Positions 44,592 to 57,343 of a stretch of DNA of 64,000 nucleotides are shown one piece after another. The number at the start of each line of letters is the position of its first letter. Position 1 is the stretch's first letter. Both the position numbers and the translations under genes were made by a program. Source of the stretch: Gnetum montanum (Eukaryota; Streptophyta; Gnetopsida; Gnetales; Gnetaceae); contig MNCI01026473.1 in NCBI GenBank assembly GCA_015680685.1, forward strand, positions 299,212-363,211. Reading direction: 5' to 3'. The notes below the pieces were generated by a model. The model was not told where the DNA came from. It did no database searches and saw nothing but the letters and a program-made list of their open reading frames with translations.

Positions 44592-47084
44592 TACTAGGTC
44601 ATATAAACTTAAAGAAGTATTCTTTTATTTTAAAACTTGTGTGACCTAGGTCAACGCATTTTCTAGGTCTTTACCATTTGGGACATTCTTATTCGGAGAG
44701 ATTTGATCCATTTGACCTAGCATTCATATTTCTCGTGGAGGGGTTTTTACGTTAGTAGCTGACGATGCTAGGTTTGGGATATGACTTGTGACATCATCTT
44801 TGTTTTGGTGACTTGTACTAGGCTCATTAATGGATGGACTAATGGAAATGATGCTTAGTAGTGTAGGCTTTGATCATCCTAATTTGTGTCCATGGTTTTC
44901 TCTCTCCATGCGCTCTCCTTTTTCTCTTTCTAGATGCTCTCTTATTAGCCTATCGACAAGACGTTCTCGCAAAGGTCATTAAGAAGTGGAGACGGGTTGT
45001 GCACCAAGGTGTTTTGGCACCTGGACCACAAAGGGAATGGATCAGTTTTTAGATGGTATGTTTTTTGTGGTGGCAACCGAAGGAGGTATGCGGATGATGA
45101 ATGCTTTTGATGGTATGGGGAAAGTGCGCATGGTGAAAGGGTTTTGAGGATATGTTGGGGTAAGTGTGTTTTCTAAATGCTCGCAAATCACAAAAGGTTT
45201 TCAAGGAACATCTTGTCTTTCTTCCACATGGATAGTATTAATCACATATGGTGCATCATTGGTATTGAGAGGATCCTTATAGACCCCCATGGATTGTTTT
45301 TGGGGTCTTACCAAGTTTGTCTCATCAAACACCACTTCACCCCTATCAATCATGTGTTGTATGTCTTATTTCAACGTAAAGCAGTAATCAGTCCCATGAC
45401 CACACCATTGGTGATATTCACAAAACCTATCCAACCTAAAGCCTTTTGGAATGGGAGGTTCGTTGGCTGTTGCTAAGGCTGGATTTTTGGCCAATTCACA
45501 AAAGCAATCATGTCTTTGCGAGGCCGCAGGAGACATTTGTTTGTGTTGAATTAGCCCAGCCTTTAGAAGTTGATCAAATAGTTGTGAAGGCTTCATGGAC
45601 AATGGTGTGTATTGAGCAGGGTCTTTCCTTTCAAAGGTACGGGCATGACCTGTGTTGTTGTTTCTCTTTGAAGAAATTTTAGCTGTAGGAGTGGGTGTGA
45701 TTCTTTCATAGTTGTTTAGGATAGCGGGTTGTTTTCCCTTTTGTCCTGGGTGATTAGGTCAGGTTGTTTCAGCCACTGCTGCTACCATTTTTTTGGATTT
45801 ATCTTTCCTTGTGTATTGGCTCCTAAAGGTTGAGTAGGTTGGGTCATTACTTATTTGTGCAGCCTCTTCTATGTCTTTAATTTGTACAAATGCCTGACTC
45901 AAAGTACGAGGTTTTAGATAATAAAGCTTTGATTTAATGAAGTCATTTACAGCTGCCTTAAGGATGGTAAGCAGATACATTTCAGAAATAGGCTCGTGAA
46001 GTTCATTCAGGGCTGCACTCCATCTTTGGATAAATTTCTGTGCTGGCTCTAAAGGCACTTGTTTAATTTGAATCAAGCTATCTAATGTGGCTTCAGGTTT
46101 CAGATTCTATTTGAAACAGGTGAAAAACCGATGTAACAAGTCTTCCAAAGAAGATATAGAGCTACGAGATAAGGTTCGGTACCAGTCTAAGGCTCTTCCT
46201 ACCAAGGACATAGCAAATACATGCAAAATTACATCGGGCCATGCCTGAAGCAAAAGACTTTCGATTCGGAATGTCACTAGGTGGGCATTTGGGTCTCCCT
46301 CTCCATTGAACTTTGTCAACTGAGGTAATGAGACTCCTTTTGGCAAGGTTAAGGGTGAAACTGAGGGGTCAATCGGGTCATCTTGATAAAAATCTAGTAC
46401 TTTGACTTCCTCATTGTTCAAAGTTTTAAGGCATTTTAATTCCTCTGCTAAGGAGTGCATCATTTTTTGTGTGTCTGCCCATTATTGGGCAGTAGGAAGA
46501 TTGGTGGTTTGGGTTAATGGTAATTGATAATGACTCAATTATGGCATCATTTGTGGAAAAAGAGGTTGTTGGACTGTTGTTTGTTGTGGCGGGACAACAT
46601 TCAGGGCTAAGATTATGAGATGTGGTACACTGTAGTGAGTAGACGGGTTTTGTTGAATAGTTGGTGGGACCCACTGCCCAGTCACAGGTTGTGAAGTGAT
46701 CGTTGGTGTTTGTTGGATTTGCACTTGAGGTACATAACGGGTGGACGTGGTAGCAGGTATGACCGATGGAATTCCAATCACTTGAGGTCAAGAAGTCATT
46801 CCTGCATTAGTCTGTTGGGATTATGTTTGCAATGGTATGATGGAAATAGATGCATTAGTTTGAACGTTGGACTTGGAGAAGATGGGGATGGGAATGGCTA
46901 CTTCCCGTAAGGAAGCTGGTGGTGGAAATATTGTTTCTTCCAGGAACGATTGAAACAGTGGGTTTGTATGGGCATGGGGGCTAATGGTATGGTATGATTC
47001 TCCATGTTCAGATTGGGCTACAAAGTCATCTTCTTCATCTTGAGGCTCTATGGGAGGTAGCTGTAAGGCTTGACTTCTAGCCAT
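44592..47084 (-). pseudogene. Element F gag
   Basis: The likely start is ATG at 47084 (MARSQALQLPPIEPQDEEDD). A Pro/Gln/Thr-rich part follows (46540-46790), then the gag core (46107-46463: FNGEGDPNAHLVTFRIESLL, GRALDWYRTLS; 45759-46076: QRWSAALNELHEPISEMYLL) and a single finger CEYHQWCGHGTDYC (near 45380-45410). This finger form is usual in Tat elements. Below 45366 the frames are broken up to the protease. Confidence 0.82.
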
Positions 47085-47616
47085 GAGAAGTTGGGATATG
47101 AGTCTATGATGGTGTTCATAGAGCAGGATTATGTCAAATGTTGAAGGGATGAACTCACAACCTCCCTTGTGGATAAGTTCATAATTTCGTTTTGCTTCCC
47201 TTTTCGTACGGTCAATAGGTAGGTTGGCTTGGATTTTGACACATATGAAGTTGTATTGTTTAGGTGTAAGAGTGGCATAGGTAGGATCTTTGCCCTATAT
47301 CCTAAGCGACTAGCGTGTAGGGCCTTAAGGGTTTATTGGTTCAATGATAGTTATGGATTCCATAGCAGTCACAGGGTTCAAAGTTTCAGTGATTGGTAGT
47401 ATTACTGGGTTGATTTGGAAGGATTCTATGACGAACGTGAGCAGACTAGGCTAGATGAATGGAGTTGGATTGCAAGCAGTTACAGCGTGGCGTGACACAA
47501 GCTCAACGTGACCAGCAGGGACAAGCTCAGCATGACCAACAGGGACAAGGAGACTCAAACGGGCAATGGATAAGTTTTGATAGGTACTGACATTTTAACC
47601 AATAGCAAGTGAGTTG

Positions 47617-47634
47617 GCCCTTCTTCTAGCACCA
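47617..47634 (-). other. Element F primer-binding site (tRNA not identified)
   Basis: The plus strand GCCCTTCTTCTAGCACCA ends in CCA, as a tRNA does, and lies five bases from the 5' LTR edge at 47640. The minus strand TGGTGCTAGAAGAAGGGC would pair with that tRNA. I could not assign the amino acid from memory. Confidence 0.6.
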
Positions 47635-47639
47635 CAAAC

Positions 47640-48322
47640 TGTACTAACCTAAATCGTCAATGTAAGGTTGGAAGGGAAAAGACACCGAGAGATTGTTGGG
47701 TAGACACAACTGACCCTACCTTCGCCTGAGGGCAAGCTAGAAAAGTAAATGAAGGCAGAGTGCCTTGGATGGTTTGCACACAAATCAACCAAGGACTTCC
47801 CCAAGCATAAGCTACGGCTAGCACTAGGGTTATCGTAAACAATGTCTTAAAACATGTAAATGTGCGTAAAATGTAAACATGAGCCATGAGACGTAAGACG
47901 TAAATGTAAACGTAAGGTGTAAACAAGATGTAAACTAAACTGAATGTGTAAACTAAATGTAAGTAGAAATGTAAACAGAACATAAAATAGAACGTAAAAT
48001 AGAAAATGGAAATAATGTTTCATTGGCAAAATGGAAATAATGTATCGCTTAGAAAAGATGTGCACCGGTCAAAGTGTAGCTACGTGTAGATGGCAGGTTG
48101 AACGCCTAGCCCCAGGGTGATGTAACGTGATGATGCGATGATGTGATGTGATGAATGTGAGAAATGCTTGGATGCCAACAGTCAGGTGTTCCAAGCACCC
48201 AAGGATTGCAGGTTCTGTCCTCTCTCAGAATTGTCAATCTCTCAAATTTTGCCTCCCTAATGCTTGAAAGGGCTTGAGTTGTTCTTGTTTCAAAGTGTTA
48301 GGCCAAAATTAGTGGTGTTTTA
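47640..48322 (-). repeat. Element F 5' LTR (683 bases)
   Basis: TGTACTAACCTAAATCGTC to GTGGTGTTTTA, paired with 36844-37514. One extra copy of a TGTAAACTAAA word near 47945 accounts for most of the length difference. Confidence 0.92.
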
Positions 48323-48327
48323 CTAAT

Positions 48328-48892
48328 AAGGAAGGATGAAGAAACTAAGTAACTAACTTTCATTAACTACTCATTAACTAAGTTCTAATTGTCCTAGCAC
48401 CAGTATCTGTTCCCACTTGCCGCACACACCCTGAACCAGTGCAACACTGCTAGGATTACCAAATGCTACTTGTTACTGGGTTACCAAGCGTTACACACGT
48501 GCTCGGAGCGGTCGTATTGAATGCGCTTAACTAGGAGAGCTGAGGGTTGAGAGAGATTAATTATCTACGAAAGCAATTAAACATTTAATAGTAATTAAAT
48601 CCTATTTAGCTTAGTCCACATGTTGCAAGGTTTATCAGAAAGTTCATCTTTATTTCCGTCCACAAATGTGTACTCAGGTACAATTTTCTCAAATAAAGAT
48701 CCGTTCACTTTGAGACTCCTACTATGGGCACATGGAAATTATTCTAACTCTGGAATCCTAAAACTGCTATAGTTTGGCTAAGGTTTAGATCTAGATGGAG
48801 AAATAAGGGAAAGCTGCCTCTTATTTATAGAACTGGAGACGGGCTATGATATCGCATACGCGATATCGCATACGCGATATTGCAGCTCATCA
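48328..48892 (-). repeat. Element E 3' LTR, second part
   Basis: Continues from 36843 and matches 62874-63444. It has a TATAAATAAGAGG box near 48817-48830 and GCGATATCGC-type palindromes at 48848-48885. It ends CTCATCA. Confidence 0.9.
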
Positions 48893-48906
48893 TACCCCCA
48901 TGACTG
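48893..48906 (-). other. Polypurine tract of element E
   Basis: The minus strand CAGTCATGGGGGTA directly precedes the 3' LTR. Confidence 0.75.
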
Positions 48907-50790
48907 AATGAAAACTCGTCTTCAAGTTCCTTACAAAATATTGGGAAGGTATGGGATTATTGACTTAAATGATACTAATGGTGAACGGGGTGACTAGTGA
49001 ATAGATCATCATTACAATACATGGAAAAATTAGTGTTCATGACAACAAGAGTGAAAACTATACACATTTGACATCCAGCCTTATTTGGCAACTGAGAGTG
49101 AAGAGAGAAGAGAGAGAGAAAAGAAGAGGTTTGTTGCTGCTGATGCCAAGATTGCGCTTTTCATTGTCCGTCCGTAAGCGCTCCATCAATCTTGTTCCTT
49201 GCATAACTGCTCCAACACCAGTCCATTCCAAGTGTTCCCTCCAGATCCAATCCATTGGTGTATGATTACCATCTACACACACAACACAATCTTAAATTAG
49301 CAAGGGTAAATGAATCGCAATGCATTTGATACCTTGCCTCAGTGTACGGTCCATTGGCTGAGTTGTGATATGGCTGATGCAGATCTGGAGATATAATATT
49401 GGTGACTACCTGAGGTGTAGGAGTTAGGAGAAAATTGAAAAATTTGGACCAGGACCCCCATGACTGAGAGCGAATCTCCGGTAGTGATAGAATGGAAAAA
49501 TATAAGGGACAAGAAAGATGGAGAAAAAGAAATAACGGCAACATCGATAAAATGGATGTCAAAGATGGAGATGAACAAAATAAATGGTGACTGCGGAAAT
49601 GTTTAAGGGAAAGAAATTAACGAATGCGCCAAAAATAGGAATGCTAGTGGGTCCTCCTCAAAGCAGGCTCATGCCCTTAATGCCCTAACAATCCCACATT
49701 CAAAGAGTCCGTAGGCTCTAAAAATGTCATTTGAAAGTAAGAGTTAAATTCTAAACCACAAGAGTTTACCAAAAAGAAACAATGCATCAACCAAAATATG
49801 GACTATTGATACAACCGGCAATGAAGTGAAAAATGGAGAAAGAATGATGGAAAGAAGAGAATGGAATGGAGTCCCAAGAACAAGGTGGTGTACAACCCCT
49901 TGTGTATTTCATGGTTAATGTGAGTTGGTAGATCTCATTCCAAATCCAGCCTCAAACAAACAACATCCAATGACTTTGCATTAATACATTCGGCCAAGTC
50001 ATCCACTCGAAGTAACAAGAATGCTTCCACCAAAGAGTCACCACCATTCCGACAAAACAAAAAAGGAGAAAATAGGAAGTGAGGAAGGGCCTTAGTTAGA
50101 TGGAACATTTTTATTTAGTTCCATAACCAGTTCTTGTATCCCAAATGATTATTTCATCTAAGGTGTGTGCTTTGAGGTGACTGTTTTTTTTTCGTGTTTT
50201 GCGTGAGAACCACACCATGCAAAGACTTATTATTTTTATTAGCTTAGCTTCCCGATAATGGAGCAACATTGGAATGGTAAGGAAAACCTAAGAAGAAAAC
50301 ATTCAAGCACCCAAGAGAATGGCCAACACAAATGCATCAAATCCCTTTGAAGTCACATCCTTTTCAATCCTTGAGTCCTTCCTGAGTTTGAGAAATGCCC
50401 AGTCACCAATTCATTAATAGTTCTTATTTTTGAAGGAAAGGGACTATACAGTTCCAAGCCAAGAGAGACCATAGAAATTCATGGATGCATGGGTGACGTG
50501 GACTCATTGCTTGTTATATCAAAAGAACCATACCTTAGTATCAACATCATAACTCTAAGGTAAAAACCAAACATTAGCAATCAATGGAATACAGTTCATA
50601 CCATCTTTAGTAGCACTTATTAGGTGACAAACCCTACAAACAAACAAAAAAACACACAAAGAAATAAAAGAGTCTAAACAATGTTGCAAAACAATAACAA
50701 GAAAATTTAAAGAAATCTGTAAAACAAAAATGTGCAAAACAAAAACTTAAAAAGGAACTGAGGGCCTCAAATGATCAGCATAGGTGGCCA
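48907..50790 (-). other. Element E 3' non-coding region
   Basis: Co-linear with 4609-6470 of A. A polypurine-like motif recurs near 49450-49465 and at the inner end, 50793-50810. A 74-codon frame at 49058-49282 parallels those in A and D. Confidence 0.6.
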
Positions 50791-50833
50791 TCTCCCCCAT
50801 GACTAAATTGAAAGGGAGATATCCGAAATAATG

Positions 50834-51530
50834 AGTATTTGTTTGAATTTTTTAGAAGTGTCCAACTTCTCCCAATTGATGTTTTAAGGTTAAGGGTTGG
50901 AAATTGGCTATGCTCTTGCTTCAGTGTATCTATGCTTTCGATGCAAGCGTAAGTTGTTCCCCCAGTTAGCTCCATACATGTTGGTGAGTTGCTCTTTCGA
51001 TCAGCTATCAACCACAAGGTGTCTTTTTGTTGTGTGGTTGCTACATACAGGCACTTTTGTATGTTAAGTTTTTGTGCACACTAGTTGCATGCAGGCAATG
51101 TTGAGAATATTGTACCCAATCATACCATGTATCACTGTATGTGATGCATGGAACTTTCTTCTTCTCGATCTTCCCAAAAGTTTTTTCCTTAGATATCTCT
51201 AGGGAAAGATTGTGGATTCCTAGGCATGTATTTATGGTACTTAGCCATGCCCTTCCCATTATTATTGGGAAGTCCCCTTTGTCATTGTTTACTTGTATCA
51301 CTAAGAAATCAGCTGGGTATGACCAACCACACACAGTGGTAACAATGTTCTCCACCTATCCCAAGGGAATAGTGATGGATTGGTCAGCCAGCTCTAAGCG
51401 AATTTTGCTCTTCTTTAGTGGAGGCAGGTTCTAGGCTTTATACCTCTCTTGTGCTATTAAGTTAACTCCAGAACCTGAGTCTAGAAGAGCTTTACGTGGT
51501 TCATTCCCAGCGACTTGGAGATAAATTAAA
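50834..51530 (-). pseudogene. Element E protease and pol stub
   Basis: The active-site block ALLDSGSGVNLIAQERYKA (near 51435-51495) keeps Asp-Ser-Gly. ENIVTTVCGWSYPADFL and FPIIMGRAWLSTINTCLGIH follow at 51180-51355. The stub 50834-51017 resembles D's linker before reverse transcriptase and ends at the same junction as in A. Confidence 0.8.
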
Positions 51531-53815
51531 GGACTTCTAGGATCAGAGAATTTCCTAGGAAGGTGGCCCTCCTTGATCCAGTCAATGACTGTATGTGTTA
51601 ACATAACCGTGTGCGTTGAGCTCTGTTTTTGGTTTGAAGGTAGCTCCGAAGCCTTATTTGATGGAGAAGCGTTTGGAGGCTCAATCACTTGTGGTTGGGA
51701 GAGCTTTTCTAGACTGATGGTTCTAAAAAAAGGTCTTCTCTTTGTACGCTTGTCAGAACCAACAGCGGGTTGAAGGTTTACAGCTCTCGTAGCATTGCGT
51801 TTTTGCAGTTGAGTGGGGAGTTCCCCTTGCATTGCTAGAGCAGGTGGTAATGGAGCTATCGGTGTGAGAGTGGCGGATGGATTCGGAGGATGGTATGTAT
51901 GTGGTGTATCTCTCCTAAGAGAAGGAGTCCTATAATACTCCCAAGCTTGGTAGTGACGTTTTGGCGTAACATGACCAACAGAGTCACTTGGAGAGATTGG
52001 TTACTACACGTAATAGCCATATGAATCCGGTCTTGGTGGTGGCATCCCCCATGAATGTGGGTATTGCCACTACTGGTGTTTCTCAATAGGTTGTGGCAGA
52101 GTTCCACTTGGATAATATGTTAATGGTTGGTCGAACTACCTTGGGTTACCTTGGGGATAAGGTAACCTTCAGGGTGCTTGTCGTTTGTTAAGTCGTGGGT
52201 TAAGTGCATACACCCCAGACTCTTGCAAATGTGAGATTACTGGGCAACATCCCTTAGGATGGTCATACTGGCATATGTCACATCCACCGTCATTTTCTAT
52301 ATCAGTATCCACAACCTCATTAGTGATGACCATTTTACCCTTACCTTTGTTATGTGCATGGTCCAAATCCCTCTTCTTCTTTTTATCATAGTCACTACCT
52401 TGCTCCTTAGACTCCTCCACGATTTTAAGAACGGGTTCAAATCTGCTATCTAAGGAGTCCCACATTTGGTCTACCTTTGTTGACACTTCTATTGTTAATT
52501 TTTACAATGGAAAGGCTTTCCTATGCACCAACTCTCTGAGTGGTGACTCTTCCTCCTCCTCATAGAATCTCACACCCCTTTTTCAGAGGGAAGGATTGCA
52601 ATTGTACTCTTTCATACTTTCTCTCTTACGTAGCTCTCCTTCTTCCTTAGGTACTTGTTCCAGCAATCTATGAATTTGATGGGACTTAAGCTCTGATAAT
52701 CTCCCTTGGGCATACATTCCAAGGGTTCTCTTGGTTTCATGCCTAAGTCCATCTACGATATGGTGTAGTTGATCCTGCTGTGAGTAACCATGGCCTAGGC
52801 AATGATGTAACAGTGCATAATAATGACCCATGGCAGCATCCAAGGATTCATGATTTCCCTGCTTCCATCCTTGGATTTTCTTTCACAAGTTGAACACTCG
52901 GGAGTACGTTTGATATTTATCATTAAACAGTTCTAGCATCGTACTCCACCTCCTAATGGTTTCCAATTCTAAGGACCAGTACCAGCTTTCCACATCCTTT
53001 ACTAATGTCCTTGGGAACAACTTTAGTTTTTGCCACTCATTTTCTATGTTCTGCAAGGCACATGCATCATGGAATTCTTGTAGATGGTTTTGAGGATTAG
53101 CGATGTATCCCCCCTCAAATCGTGGAATATTATTCATGTCTAATCTCTTGATCCTTCTATCTTTCTGGTGCCTTATAGGAATTCTAATGGCCTCCGTGAC
53201 GTCTAACATCCTTCGGGTTGCAAGTAGGGGTTCTTCATGGTCATTTCTCTCATATCATCTATGATGTCTACATGGTTCTCTACTTTCCCTTCTTCCATGC
53301 CTTGATTCCTTCAAGTGCCCTCGTCCTCTTTCTCGACTCTCTCGTCGAGGTTTCTCACTATGTTTACCCTTATCCTCACAGTTAGGCTCTTTATGACTGC
53401 ATCCTGATACTGAAGGAGAGGGTGAATGTGATGATGAAGGGGAAGAATAAGGAGAACCATCACCATGACGATGTTCCCTACCTTCTCTTCTGTGGTTCCG
53501 GCCCCGATCGTGATGATGATCAGAATGCTGGTCCTTGTCATGTGTTTGTGTTTCCTCGTTGAACACTTGGTATTTGTGGGGATCAGAACTAGGGCTGTGA
53601 ATCGTGGAGCATAGGTTCTGATACACCACCTCCTGACCATCATTAGGAGGGGGAACATCATTTTGTGGAGAACCTATGAAAATAGGTTCACCGCCCTCAA
53701 TTTCTTTTAATACGAGTGAAGCATTATGGGGGCCTTTACCCTTCAACGATGTGTGGTATCTCTCCTATTGCAAATCCCTTTGACATTGCGCTTTTGTGGG
53801 ATGGTAATCCCTTGT
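51531..53815 (-). pseudogene. Element E gag, main part
   Basis: Order in minus sense: His/Arg/Ser-rich linker (53255-53746, SDHHHDRGRNHRREGREHRH), gag core (52883-53209, RIKRLDMNNIPRFEGGY, NENEWQKLKLF-type block), QDQLHHIVDGLRHETKRTLG (near 52750), zinc knuckle CDICQYDHPKGCC (near 52255-52295) and the Pro/Gln-rich tail. It is cut from its N-terminus by element G at 53815. Stops interrupt it. Confidence 0.85.
53811..53815. repeat. Target duplication of element G, left (CTTGT)
   Basis: CTTGT also follows the end of G at 62193-62197, identical. Confidence 0.9.
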
Positions 53816-53989
53816 TGATGAGTGGCGAGATACCCATACACTCAACCATATGAATACGAGCGTTTTCACATGCGATCCGATCGAACTTCGCATACGGACT
53901 AGTTGTGGCACCTAGATCATTAACCTTAGGTCGCAGTTCGCTGTCTTTCCACTTGGACTAGTATTAGCTTTGTCACGTATGGTTTAGTC
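53816..53989 (-). repeat. Element G 3' LTR (partly in the gap)
   Basis: TGATGAGTGGCGAGATACC. Over the 174 visible bases I count 16 differences from the 5' LTR, 14 of them transitions. The rest of the LTR falls in the gap. Confidence 0.9.
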
Positions 53990-54753
53990 NNNNNNNNNNN
54001 NNNNNNNNNNNNNNNNNNNNNNNNNNNNNNNNNNNNNNNNNNNNNNNNNNNNNNNNNNNNNNNNNNNNNNNNNNNNNNNNNNNNNNNNNNNNNNNNNNNN
54101 NNNNNNNNNNNNNNNNNNNNNNNNNNNNNNNNNNNNNNNNNNNNNNNNNNNNNNNNNNNNNNNNNNNNNNNNNNNNNNNNNNNNNNNNNNNNNNNNNNNN
54201 NNNNNNNNNNNNNNNNNNNNNNNNNNNNNNNNNNNNNNNNNNNNNNNNNNNNNNNNNNNNNNNNNNNNNNNNNNNNNNNNNNNNNNNNNNNNNNNNNNNN
54301 NNNNNNNNNNNNNNNNNNNNNNNNNNNNNNNNNNNNNNNNNNNNNNNNNNNNNNNNNNNNNNNNNNNNNNNNNNNNNNNNNNNNNNNNNNNNNNNNNNNN
54401 NNNNNNNNNNNNNNNNNNNNNNNNNNNNNNNNNNNNNNNNNNNNNNNNNNNNNNNNNNNNNNNNNNNNNNNNNNNNNNNNNNNNNNNNNNNNNNNNNNNN
54501 NNNNNNNNNNNNNNNNNNNNNNNNNNNNNNNNNNNNNNNNNNNNNNNNNNNNNNNNNNNNNNNNNNNNNNNNNNNNNNNNNNNNNNNNNNNNNNNNNNNN
54601 NNNNNNNNNNNNNNNNNNNNNNNNNNNNNNNNNNNNNNNNNNNNNNNNNNNNNNNNNNNNNNNNNNNNNNNNNNNNNNNNNNNNNNNNNNNNNNNNNNNN
54701 NNNNNNNNNNNNNNNNNNNNNNNNNNNNNNNNNNNNNNNNNNNNNNNNNNNNN
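53990..54753. other. Assembly gap (764 N)
   Basis: Undetermined bases covering most of the 3' LTR of G and the 3' end of its extra ORF. Translated frames across it have no meaning. Confidence 0.99.
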
Positions 54754-57343
54754 GAACAGGGTAGTTGCGAAAACATCTGGTTGGCCTTGACATACCAAGC
54801 CGCGAACACCCGTTGTTCCTCCTTATAGGCTTTAGCTTTATCCTTGTACTCATGAAAGTCTACTAGCCATCGAGGTAAGTCGATTGCGACATATTTCTAT
54901 CCCTGGTAGCTGGCTTTTACCACCTCAAGTTCAGAATTTGCAACATCCAGTTTCTCCACCAGCTTCTTGCACTCTACAAATTCTACTTCATATTTGATGT
55001 GGGTGGTTGCTACCTGCTACTTGAGCTCTGACCTTGGGCACCTTGCTGTCAACATGGTAAGATTAGCATAGCTTAGATTTGCCAACTCCATGTACTCTGT
55101 CAAGTCTTGAATCTGCATGTCCTGATTTTTAACTTCTACTTAGTGGGCGAGAGCATATGTGTCCAATATGACCCGCCAGTCAGTGTGTTGAGCATTGATA
55201 GTGTTGATTTGGGTCTTGGCCATATAGATCTCCTTTTCAAGGATCTATTTATACATCCCCACCTAATCGCAGAAGTGCTCCTTCAGCTTTTCATGTCATT
55301 TAGCCTCATTCTGCCACACACTTATCTCAATCGCTGACTTTTGACAAATGGCGCGTACCTCCTCCATCGAGAGGGCACAATTTTCTCTGGCTAAACAGCT
55401 TACGTCTTGGTTGACTTGGATGAATTATTCTCGTAATTTATGAAAGTGTTCATCAAGAACATTCTTTTTCTTTTCTACAATGGTCAACTGAAGGTTGTCT
55501 GCAACCAGCTGCTTGTTTTCTTCCTGTAAGGCTTTGAGTGCCTTAAGATGCGCATGAGTTTGCGCTTGTGCTGCAGAGGCATCCCAAACAGCCTTCTCCT
55601 TTTCATCCACCACCCTTTTATCCTCTGCGATTAAATTTGTTAGTTGCTCAGTTCTAAATTTTTCTAGCTCGTCTACAGGAACAAATTGCAAAGGGTCCCG
55701 TTGTGCTGCTTGTAAGGCCACGATCTACTCTTGTAGTTTCTGCACTTCAACTTTAGCATGCTTTGCCCTTACTTCTATTAAGACCAGCTTTCCCTTTGTG
55801 GAAATGAGGTCTGACTGAATAGCTGTAACATCCTGAGGGATGTCAAACAAGGACATTAGAACTTTCCCTATTTGTAGCAATCGATCAAGCGCATCCTCAT
55901 GTTCCATAAGAGTCATTGAGGTTCTAGCTAAGGTTTGAGCATCCCTTGCTCCTGAGAGATCTGCCGATGGCACAACAGGTACGTTGAAGGATTCTTTGAT
56001 GTGGTTTGTGACCACTTCTATAGCTCCCGTGGCATTCTAGTATTGCATGACCACCACAGTGCCCCTTCACCAGTCTCTAACTGCACCTGGAAAGATGCTA
56101 CATTTGATAAGATCTATTGTGACCATCTACTTTCCCCTCCTTCTGTGTGAATGGATACTTCCCTCCTTGTGCGATCTAACGAAATAGTAGGTTGCCTGGC
56201 ATCATCGATGACACGAAAGAGATTTGCATCATCACAACTTCCCCAACTGACCATCTCAGTGATGGCCCCAAGATGGCTCATCGACGGTTTGTAGTCTTAC
56301 AGCGATGGCAGCTAATCCTGGCCTATACTAGGCCCTACTTCTTGTTGTTGGCTAGGACCCATGGCTGGAGGTTGACTAGGTCCAACCATATGTTCTTCTT
56401 CTTCTTATGGTCTCAGCCCTTTGCCAGTGCTTTTTCTTGGAGCTAGCGCCTTTAGTAATTTAGCGTATGAAGTAGTCTGGGCCTTTCGGAGGACGTCATT
56501 GGTGTATCCCCGAATACCAGCATGTTGGCAAAGCTTTCTGATAAGACAAGGGAAAGGCAATGCCATCTTCCCTATCTTTCATTCTTCGAACCACCTCAGG
56601 ATCTCCGTCAAATATAGATGGGGTAGGTTAGCATTAACCTTCCCCATCAACACTGCACATCCTCTAGCTGCATACGTTGATATTCTTTTGAGGCCCTTTG
56701 TGGGGAAGAGGTGATATGTTCTAATTTTGAAGTAAACCCTCTCTTCCATCGTTAATTCATCAAATACTTTATCTCTGCCATGAGCCTTCTCCAACCAATC
56801 CTTTCACACATTGGGGTCTGAACAAGTGGATAACAGAGCAACCTGGGGCCCTGTATTCGGAAGGTTTAACACTTTTGAAATGGCCTGTGCAAAGAAGTAA
56901 ACTGTCACACCATAAATATTAACAGTGGTGCCTTGTTCCCTATTGTGCCAAAATTGGTATGTTTCTCCTAGGTACCAGGCACCACTTTCAGAGAGGATAG
57001 GCCATAAGGGAGACCCTTTGAGTTGATCCCTAACAGCCTCAAGAGCGAACTCTGTGAATGATTCAAAGTTCAACTCCACAATCACCGCAGCGAATGTGGA
57101 CTTCTCATGGATAGCCTGAACACAATCTTCGGGCAATGTGAGTTGTTGTCCTGATTCAAGTGCTACTGCTGCTCCTCCTTCTACTTGCCCAGATTGTCTG
57201 GTAGGAGGTTCATCTTGATGAAGGCTGAATGATTGCTCCTCCTATTCTACATGTTGTCCGGCAAGACCTTGTCTTCCACCTCTCCGAGATCCTTTTTTTC
57301 CACCTTGAGCAAGACCCTCCTGTTGTCCACATTTCGAGGACAT
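54754..57343 (-). pseudogene. Extra ORF of element G: plant retroelement-type domain plus coiled coil
   Basis: The likely start is the ATG at 57343 (MSSKCGQQEGLAQGGKKGSR), with a Gly/Arg-rich head. In one frame with single stops follow a folded-looking domain (57136-56579: ESFTEFALEAVRDQLKGSPL, NIYGVTVYFFAQAISKVLNL, LTMEERVYFKIRTYHLFP, AARGCAVLMGKVNANLPHLY) and MALPFPCLIRKLCQHAGIRG (near 56560). A Gln/Lys/Glu-rich stretch with heptad-like patterns (56015-54760: LEKFRTEQLTNLIAEDKRVV, LKALQEENKQLVADNLQL) comes next. The first domain recalls proteins annotated as 'putative plant transposon protein'; this link is tentative. No membrane segment is seen, so it does not look like an envelope protein, although it sits where Athila elements carry their env-like gene. 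The 3' end is in the gap. Confidence 0.65.

Larger units (their letters stand above)
36844..48322 (-). mobile_element. Element F: Tat-type Ty3/gypsy element
   Basis: 11,479 bases with LTRs at 36844-37514 and 47640-48322, and CTAAT on both sides (36839-36843 and 48323-48327). In minus order it carries gag, protease, a repeat-bearing spacer, reverse transcriptase, RNase H, a second RNase H, integrase and a 3' region with tandem repeats. The YVDDIVVKS palm motif, the NNVAEYEGLL second RNase H and the CEYHQ..GH gag finger are marks of the Tat lineage (Ogre/Retand group). It shares no LTR or gag sequence with the other elements here. Frames are broken in many places. Confidence 0.93.

Noticed and set aside
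54754-57343. Envelope-like gene in G
   Set aside because: It has the env position but no signal peptide or membrane segment is visible; heptad-rich soluble composition.
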